From positions 186,001-250,000 of the forward strand of contig JAVYIG010002088.1 of NCBI GenBank assembly GCA_035222895.1: 64,000 bases of DNA, in the 5' to 3' direction. The DNA comes from Strongylocentrotus droebachiensis. Its lineage: Eukaryota > Echinodermata > Echinoidea > Camarodonta > Strongylocentrotidae. The notes beneath the pieces are model-generated. The model had not been told where the DNA came from and made no database searches. It saw nothing but the letters and a program-made list of their open reading frames with translations. This document shows, piece by piece, positions 56,818-64,000 of the stretch (positions within the stretch are counted from its first letter, which is position 1; each line of letters begins with the position of its first letter). A program made the translations under genes and the position numbers.

Positions 56818-57185
56818 TAGAGACTTCAATATTCAATTAAATGATCTTTTTCATGAATGGCACAAGAGCCTTAACGCCTTTTACACCTTTTTGGCCCTCT
56901 ACAGATGAGTGCAACTCAACACTACCTGTACATTTTTATTGAAGTTCATATATCAGTGACACGTTCACATATTGTTGCTTTGGAACACTGTACAGTGTAC
57001 TTACAGTGTACCTCAACATTGTGATTAAATGTATGATGACCTGGAAGGAAAGTTTTCTTCTTTTAGGAAGAAGACAATAAAATTAAAAGTTTATTCCATA
57101 TTATATATTTTATTCTATTCTATATATTCTATTCTATATTCTGTTCTAAGTTGAATGTCTTAGGATGAAATCTGATCTAACTTAT

Positions 57186-57380
57186 AGGCCTGTGTGATAA
57201 GATATGGGGAAGTAGCCCCCCCCCCCCCCCTTACAGGATACAAGCTGTGCATTTGAACATGTGAAGTGCATAGAATGTTTTATAGTAAATAACACATGTA
57301 GCCAATGGGCCTGTGTGTAAGATAGGGGGTGGGGGGAGGGGGAAGTAGACCCCCTCTTCCAGGATACAAGCTTTTGTCGT
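57186..57380 (+). repeat. Direct repeat, ~120-bp spacing
   Basis: GGCCTGTGTG-TAAGATA-GGG…GGAAGTAG…CAGGATACAAGCT occurs at 57187-57245 and 57308-57371. No gene. Confidence 0.7.
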
Positions 57381-57607
57381 GCAGCTATTTACGAAGGTGG
57401 AAACCTGCTATTAGTCATAGAAGCTGTGATGTATCTAGGTCATATCTGTACAACTGTATCTACCGACAGTACGTGTACATGCATGCACTTCTTACCAAGT
57501 CAGTGCAATAGTATGTGTAGAGAAGGGTAGACATACAGTATATGCTGCAATCACACCTGTACCTGATACAATCACTGCCCATATCAGTTAACAGTTATCA
57601 TGCATTG

Positions 57608-57927
57608 AAAAGCTGTATGGAAGTATCTCAACACTATCTTGACTTTTGATCACCTCTCGGGAGTGTAGAATCAGTGCCAAAAGCTGTATGAAAGTACAGT
57701 GTACCTCAACAAAACTGAACTTGATCGTAATTCTTGATGACTGATTGATATTTTCTACCATTTTGAAAGGCTGTATGGAAGTATCTCAACAATATTTTGA
57801 CTTTTGATCACCTCTCTGGATTATACATGTTCAATCAGTGCTGAAAACTCTTTGAAAGTACAGTGTATCTCAACGAAACTGAACTTGATTGTATTTCTTG
57901 ATGACTGATTGATATTTTCTACCATGT
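57608..57927 (+). repeat. Two ~158-bp tandem units abutting the ITSN exon
   Basis: Units 57608-57765 and 57766-57925 share AGTATCTCAACA, TTTTGACTTTTGATCACCTC and CTTGATGACTGATTGATATT. The second unit supplies the sequence just before the acceptor of the first ITSN coding exon. Confidence 0.8.
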
Positions 57928-57962
57928 GTATGCTAGGTACGTGGAAACTCTACCACCACAGG

Positions 57963-57996
57963 ATGATGCAAGGAGGGAGCATGCATCAAGGTACAG
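57963..57996 (+). CDS. ITSN: ITSN start exon
   Basis: The exon probably begins at 57937 after TGCTAG; the ATG is at 57963 or 57966. Encodes [11 protein letters not shown] plus one base; donor GTGAGC. The join ACA G|AC TGG reads straight into the EH domain. The acceptor's polypyrimidine tract is modest. Confidence 0.75.
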
Positions 57997-60900
57997 GTGA
58001 GCTTACTATCAAAGATTAACAAATTATACTCATGTAGTCCAATCTCAGCACATATTTATATTTTTAGTGATCCAAAATATACAGGCTGAAGTAGCTTAAA
58101 TTGCTTTATTGGAAAGCTAAATTTGGCAATTTGGTCGAAAAGTATTTATTATCCATTGTTTTTTTAGATAACAGTAACGGGTCATTATGGTTCTGAATGA
58201 ATTGTTTTCATTGATCATACCAAATCTTATCCAGTGACCTTTACAAAAGGCTATAACAAGTTTATTCTGATTCTAGGAAAAGATTACCATTCATCAATCC
58301 ATATCTACAAAAAGGATTAACTGGTACCGGTAATCATTTTTCAAAGGCAATTTCAGTTTTTTTACATTTTTTAAATAAACATTATTAATCATTCCGAGAC
58401 CAGCAGAAATATCCAGTGATCTTTTCAGAAAGCAACTTTTGCCACCGTCCTGTTGGAAGTTTATTCTCCCCTGCTGCAATTCCTTCAGTCAATTATAGAT
58501 CTATTTTCCAAATTGATATTTCCACAATACCTCCTATACATTGTATGTCTGTATTTATAATACATCTATGCATATCTTTCCCTTTCTCATTAGAAATAGA
58601 AATTTGGGTGCCATAAAATTAATCATGTGGTTTCCTTTTAGGCTACTTTCTTTTCTCCACATGCAAACATCCATACTGCTCAGTTTGAAACTAAATAATC
58701 TGCTGTAGTTTTTAAGTTGGAGAAAGTCTGTGTTGGCATATATAATGTTATACATTTTCCATTGAAAACTTGTTTGTGTAATGTACTTGTGAGGGTTTGC
58801 TTGTTTTTGTTAAATATGGAAATCGTACGCTTAATTCAACATCCACTTTTATTTCCACTCCGCTTTTTCTTAGTCTCTCTCTATCTCCCCCTCCCCCTCT
58901 CTCTCTCTCTCTCTCTCTCCCCCCTCACCTCCCTCTCCCCTCACCCCCTCTCTCTCCCCTTCTCTGTCACTTGTCTGTCTTTCTGTCTGCCTGTCTTCTT
59001 CCCTTTTTTTCCCTCCAATATCTAACCATTTGCTACTTTTTTGCTCTCATACGTTTAGACTGGAGGATAACAGCAGACGACAGAGCCAAGCATGATAGTC
59101 AATTCAACCAGCTCAAGCCAGTCAATGGCTTCATTACTGGTGAGTGCACACGTCAACATGGAATTTAGACAAAGTTTTTCTTCAAAGTGTTACGTGTCTT
59201 TACATAAGAAAGTAACATGTTTCTGTGTCTAATGCTACGGTAACAAAGGTTCGTAAGAACGATACGTTCGTACAAATCTCCCTCTTTTTCCATTGTCTTT
59301 CCGAATTTCCATTGTCTGAAGATCGTTTGAACGGCGTTCGTAGCAGTTCGTAATGGCATATGTGACCGAGGCTTTACATATAAAAGCAATAGCTTTAATA
59401 ATACATTGTCAGCATACATGTACGTGTAAATTTCCATTTTTCCAGTCCTATTCCACAACCAACCTACAATAGCCCCATTCACATTGCAGAAAAAAAAAAC
59501 TTTGGGGGAAAAAAAAACTCTTTTGAACTACCATTTACACTCATGGAAAAAACATTGGTGTTTTATAATTCTGTTTTTTGGTGAGTTGTGCGTGTGGGCC
59601 ACTTAAATCATTGCTTTACATGCAAAAGCACAGAAACAAGGATAGTCACAAGATCAAAACCAGAATAATTCATCAGTGTTTCGAGAGTGAGCATTTACAC
59701 TGCAAAAACCAGCAGACTTTCGGCGTGGGGTTAAAAAACCCACTATCTCAAAGTTGATTGTTTTCCTTTGTGTTTGTGGTAGTTCCCTAGCAACTTCAGA
59801 CAGTACCCCAGAATGAGAGAAAAATCCAATGGTTTTTGCCTCCATTGTGAATGATCCCGATGTAGAAGCCAATAGTCTTGAGGCGATCAAGGGGCATCAG
59901 TTTCTCCACACGTAGACACTAGACAGATGTCTGACTGATAAGGAACTCGATGTCTGTAACTTGATCATCCAAATTCGGTCAAAGTTTTGTGAGGAGTGTG
60001 TGATGCCGTTTGAGGGTGCCAATAAGAGTTATTCATTTCCAAAGGACAAAGCATTTGTTTACCACATGTAGTTGTATTTTTTTCCCACTCCTTGTATGGT
60101 TATTGCATGTTATTTATATCAGTGCAAAGTGTACAAACAGATCTGCCTTGTAAATTCAGTGTATATTCTTGTTAAAAATGTACACAATTATGTCGCTTGC
60201 ATTCTAGGCAAGAACGATTATTAATTATGGTAGTGTGATGCAGATTTAGAACAAAGAAGCATTGGTCAGATGCAGGAAGAACGCTCTTTTGCTGCAAAGT
60301 TGTACAAACTATGCAACAAGAGAGAGAGAGAGAGAGGCAGAGCTAGAGAGAGAGAGAGATAATCAGTCTGGAAGTGAGGTATTATTTGTACAAGGACTTG
60401 AAGGAGAAAGAGGAGAAAAAAGTTCAAGTACAAGAGGGCTTAGGAGAGGAAGGAGAGACGGTGGAGAGGGAGATATAATGAGAGAGACAGAGAAAGAAAG
60501 ACAGAGAGAGACAGAGATGGAGAGAGAGAAAGAGAGAGAGAAAGAGAAAGAAATGGAGAGAGAGAGAGAGTCAGAGACAGGCAGGGGGATGAACGAAGAT
60601 GTGGAGGATACAATCTGTGATACATGTACACAATGTTCTATAGAGAAAAAGAGAGGGAAGGGAAAAACAAGGGAACAAAGTAAAAAGACAGGGAAAGCAA
60701 AGGCAGTCAAGAGAAATAGAAAGAAAATCATACTTAAGTCCATTAAAAAAGGTTCTCTCTACCTATCATGCTTGTAATCTATTTATGGAATATAAACCTC
60801 AATATGGACGAGAAGGAAGTCATCCATTATCCATGATTACTCCCCTTTGGCTTCGCACAGATTCATAACTAATTAGTGTCGTGAAGCACACTGTGTATGC

Positions 60901-63470
60901 GACCTGAAACCAATAGTGTACATGTACAAAGGATGCTAATTAAAGGTTAAATATGCTATGCCTACATGAGAGAAAAGTAAATGCACAAATATTGTCTGAG
61001 ATACTATTTACGTACCAAAATAGAGATGTTTATGTACACTGTGCAGGTTGTCAAAACCGAAACCATTATAGAAAAAATATCATAAACCTTATGTTAGTAT
61101 TTAGTTTTGTTCAACAGTTTGAGTGACATTTTGAAATTGTTTTTTTTTAGGTAATAATTTAGATTTTGTTTGTTTTAGTAATTGCTTTTATGAAATAAGT
61201 ACTTTGGTTTCATGGTAGAACAAATGCTTGTATTAAAGTGGGGCTCGTCATTTAATCTTATCATAGGAAGCAGAAATTCAAAGTATTATGTTTATTAATT
61301 AACTTTTGGGCATTGGTACAATTTTGTTAAATCTATCTTGGCTACTTTATTCCTCTTAATCATAATCATTTCTGTTGAAGTTGTTGCTATCTCCAATGTT
61401 ATATGATGATGATTTTAGTTTCTTACCAGTATCATTTCCTACTTACAGGGGCATTTACCCTTTTAATACCTGGGTGGAGAGTAGCAAGTGGTGATTAATG
61501 TCTTGCCACAGGACATTGGTAATGCTCTCGGGCTCGAAGCCAATGACCTTTGCATCTCTAGTCAAATGTTTGAACCACTGAAACACAACGTTTTGACTAT
61601 GATCATTATGAAATCAAAATATTGACTATGGATGAAGTACATGCAGTCATGTGAGTTCTAATTTTTGTTCCTACTTTCTCCAGGTGATGCTGCAAGAGGT
61701 TTCTTCATGCAGTCGGGTCTGCCACAACAAATACTAGGTCATATATGGTGAGTTTCCTTCTCTCTCTCTCTCTCTCTCTCTGTCACTCTTTTTACCTTCC
61801 ACCCTTCTCCCCTTCCTCCCTCCCTCCCTTCTAGTCTGCATTATTTAGCAAGCACTATCCGTAATTTGACACTTTACCATTGAATTTTAGATATCGACTA
61901 TTAAACCATTATTTATTTATTGACTTGATTGATTGACTGACTGATTGATTGAAGGCTCCATTTGCTACGAGACATACTAATATACTCCAAAACCTCTTCT
62001 CTTCATTATGCGTGTTTGCAGGATGCTGTCTGACATGAACTCTGATGGCAGACTTGACAAGCTAGAGTTCTCCATCGCCATGTATCTCATCAAGAAGAAG
62101 CTGAGCAGGGTAGAGCTCCCCAGGACGCTACCGGCGAGTCTGAAGCTGGCCCCAGCCCCTGCAATGCCTGGCTTTGGTGTTCAACCGATTGGTGAGTGGC
62201 TGGCTCCAGTCAATGCTTTCATTGGCAGTAACACCAAAAGTATTTGGGATAGATCAATCTCTGCCCTTCATGTTAGTTTCTTTCTGTTGTAGCGTCACAG
62301 ACTTTTTGCTGTCTCAGTTCGATTCTTTTGTACCCCATAATATCTAATGGCCCGGTCACACAAAGACGACGCATGGCCGGCGCATTGAAAATCGGAAAAG
62401 GTCGTGAGCCCGACTTTTGTCAGGATTCGGGAGAAGCTAGCGAGCTGACACCGAATGCATAGCGTGCTGCTAGTGCGCGGCCAGTATACAGGGCGTGTGC
62501 TCCGCGTATGTTTCGCATTGATCTAGCGCGCTCCGCGCATGTCTGGCATCATTTTGGCGTTTACATACATGCGTCAAACTCCGCGGCCATTTTTGAGCAT
62601 TCTCAAAAAATCCTGACGCACACAGCGAATGACGACGAATGCATAGCGTTGGTCCAGCGCACTCGACAAAGGAGTAACGAAGGATGACGCACACCTAACG
62701 CACAACAACGCACTGGCAAAAATTGCAAATTGTCAATGCGCCGGCCATGCGTCCCCATACGTCCCCTATGTGTGACCGGGCCTTTATGTAGAAGATCTGA
62801 ACCTTTGAATGGATGTTTGCTTTATCTTTTCTTCTCAGGAATGGTGAGGCCGATGCAAGGCTTTGGCGCCATGCCACCTGGAGGGATGCCTGGTGTAGGG
62901 GTGATGCATGCCGGAGGGATGCCCGGTGCAGGGATGCCAGGGGCAGGGATGCAACCAGGCGGCTTTAATACTCTACCAAACAGACCAACACCTAATATGG
63001 GAGGTATGTATAATAGTATTAAAGACACCGTTCAGGTGTTGTCAATCACCAGCCTAGGGGATATTTCTTGATAGGTCTACGGGTTTGCAGTGTGCAGACT
63101 TGCACCCCCATTAATGGTATTTTCACCAAGTCTGGTGTCCGCAAAATACGAGCTTCTGCACAAGGAAACTGACGTCCATCTGCTTTTAAGGGTTAGTTGG
63201 GCAAGTTGTAGATGTTTGGTCATATGCTGTCCCATTCCTTATCAAGATTAAAGAAAATTCACTAAAAAATAAGCATTTGCAAATGACATTTTCCTTATTG
63301 GTCTGATCCAAGATATTGTTTGCTAGTTTGCTATCTTCACGTTACTGTAAAAACCAAAAACTTTCATGACATGACACTGTCGCAAATTGTTTTGTTATAG
63401 GCTTTGGAGCAGGCACTGCCCAGCAGAATGCAATGGCAAGAGCAGGAACGGTTCAGGGTTCTCCAGAGAG
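57963..63470 (+). CDS. ITSN: Intersectin (ITSN), 5' six coding exons, partial
   Basis: Endocytic scaffold that links Eps15/epsin-type partners, dynamin and actin regulators. CDS: 57963-57996, 59059-59139, 61684-61747, 62022-62191, 62839-63003, 63401-63470, continuing past the window. All introns are GT/AG and in phase. Residues ~12-105 are the first EH domain: [47 protein letters not shown]. The second EF-hand loop [12 protein letters not shown] keeps the canonical Ca ligands. A Met/Gly/Pro-rich linker follows. Start: [13 protein letters not shown] gives 12 residues before the EH Trp, as in vertebrates. EH2, coiled coil and SH3 domains must lie downstream. Confidence 0.94.
58000..59058. other. 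ITSN intron 1 (between coding exons), CT microsatellite
   Basis: A CT/CCCTCTCT tract at 58870-58980 makes Ser/Leu/Pro frames; nothing else recognised. Confidence 0.6.
59059..59139 (+). CDS. ITSN: ITSN exon, EH1 start
   Basis: 81 nt, [20 protein letters not shown] and PVNGFIT. Acceptor CGTTTAG, donor GTGAGT. Vertebrate ITSN reads '[20 protein letters not shown]' here. Confidence 0.94.
59140..61683. other. ITSN intron with GA-rich block at 60305-60720
   Basis: The GA block makes a 171-residue Arg/Glu frame and antisense Ser/Leu/Pro frames, not genes. 61446-61580 carries a dispersed repeat (ATTAATGTCTTGCC) related to the insert at 6192-6411. No missed EH exon. Confidence 0.6.
61684..61747 (+). 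CDS. ITSN: ITSN exon, EH1 middle
   Basis: 64 nt, [20 protein letters not shown] then IW. Acceptor TCTCCAG, donor GTGAGT. Ends inside the invariant Trp codon. Confidence 0.95.
62022..62191 (+). CDS. ITSN: ITSN exon, EH1 end and linker
   Basis: 170 nt, [20 protein letters not shown] then [20 protein letters not shown]. Contains the Ca-binding EF loop and the exit helix; then a Pro/Ala-rich segment. Acceptor TTTGCAG, donor GTGAGT. Confidence 0.96.
62349..62782. mobile_element. MITE with GGCCCGGTCACACA ends, in ITSN intron
   Basis: 434 bp; outer arms GGCCCGGTCACACA / TGTGTGACCGGGCC, inner arms GACGCATGGCCGGCGCATTG / CAATGCGCCGGCCATGCGTC. GC-rich compared with its surroundings. Non-coding. Confidence 0.8.
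62839..63003 (+). CDS. ITSN: ITSN exon, Met/Gly/Pro linker
   Basis: 165 nt, (G)[20 protein letters not shown] then a [17 protein letters not shown] stretch of short repeats. Low-complexity linker expected between EH1 and EH2. Acceptor TTCTCAG, donor GTATGT. Confidence 0.9.
63401..63470 (+). CDS. ITSN: ITSN exon, linker, last in window
   Basis: 70 nt, (G)[20 protein letters not shown] then PER. Acceptor GTTATAG, donor GTAAGA; ends in phase 2, so the gene continues. Confidence 0.88.
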
Positions 63471-64000
63471 GTAAGAAAGGCACTTGTACATCTGCTAGAA
63501 GCAGATTTATTATTGAAATTTAACGGTTATATGATCTTACTGATGATATTAAGGCTCGTTTAGATATGACCGCAAAAACAACAAAAACAGTTATGTATAT
63601 CTGTTTATTTCTGTGCAGTTTTGCATTTGCTCATTGCAAACAATTGGCAAATTTCAAAGCGTTAATGTACTGCTCAAATCAATACTGTTATGCTAAATGT
63701 ATTGTTATTGTTGTTCATGGTATATGTTCAATGAGATGTGTGTTAATATTAGACTTCCCTTTGAAACAATTAGCAGGTTTTTTTATGAAACTGCATGTAT
63801 TATCATGATTGTTATTGTTGTTTATGATATGTGGTGTTGTTATTGTTGTCATGGTTACTATCAATCATTTGTTTGGGCTTTTTATCTATTGAAACTGTGC
63901 TTTCTACATGTACTAATAATATTAATGATAATACTAATAATTGTTGTTTACATACATGTAATTATGTGTTAATATTAGACTTCCCTTTAAAAAACACCTG
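63471..64000. other. ITSN intron, no gene
   Basis: AT-rich. The phrase TGTGTTAATATTAGACTTCCCTTT appears twice in pieces (63737 and 63966), a ~230-bp spaced direct repeat. Frames of 80 and 91 residues lack family resemblance. Confidence 0.5.

Noticed and set aside
60262..60777. 171-residue Arg/Glu-rich frame and antisense Ser/Leu frames
   Set aside because: Product of a GA simple-sequence block in an ITSN intron.

Overview
The window is eukaryotic, intron-rich, AT-rich and dominated by mobile DNA. The two host genes are most like deuterostome genes. A sea-urchin-type histone 3' processing signal, a TU-like foldback transposon and several marine-invertebrate repeat families point to an echinoderm, most likely a sea urchin. 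This is inferred from content, not from any search.

Two real host genes lie head to head. On the minus strand, eight coding exons between 11.2 and 30.3 kb encode most of a CRYZL1 (quinone oxidoreductase-like protein 1) orthologue. Its first coding exon was not found and its last probably lies left of the window. On the plus strand, six exons between 57.96 and 63.47 kb encode the start of intersectin (ITSN): the whole first EH domain and the beginning of the Gly/Met/Pro-rich linker. The gene continues past the right edge. CRYZL1 and ITSN1 are also divergent neighbours in vertebrates, so this looks like conserved microsynteny. All exon joins were checked for phase.

Almost everything else is transposons and their remains. 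From 1 to 11 kb: an 'AGGGATCG' TTAA MITE, a 3-kb PIF/Harbinger-like element, a 'TACTATGTCCC' MITE and a poly-G MITE. CRYZL1 introns (11-30 kb): at least six terminal-inverted-repeat (TIR) MITEs, tandem partial copies of one CRYZL1 exon, a 2 x 1.17-kb CpG-rich insert with six CRE-type sites, and a 1.9-kb array of roughly 150-bp units full of nuclear-receptor DR1 motifs.

From 31.7 to 45.8 kb is a nested pile. A decayed DIRS-like retrotransposon was hit by two inverted copies of a 1-kb TIR element (one inside a further unclassified insert). One of those copies was then hit by a young, apparently intact 8.7-kb Ty3/Gypsy element with identical-looking 426-bp LTRs, a tRNA-Leu primer site, gag, and pol in the -1 frame.

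From 45.8 to 57 kb: three consecutive long hairpins (the first carries a histone 3' stem-loop and HDE in its loop), a 2.9-kb foldback element with 0.9-kb arms and an 8-bp target duplication, a 1.1-kb TIR element with an acidic coding fragment, a 'GGCAGAGCTG' MITE next to a GACAACTACCCC tandem tract, and a 1.2-kb foldback with GTGAAGC repeats just upstream of ITSN. Most other open frames in the window are low-complexity or transposon noise.
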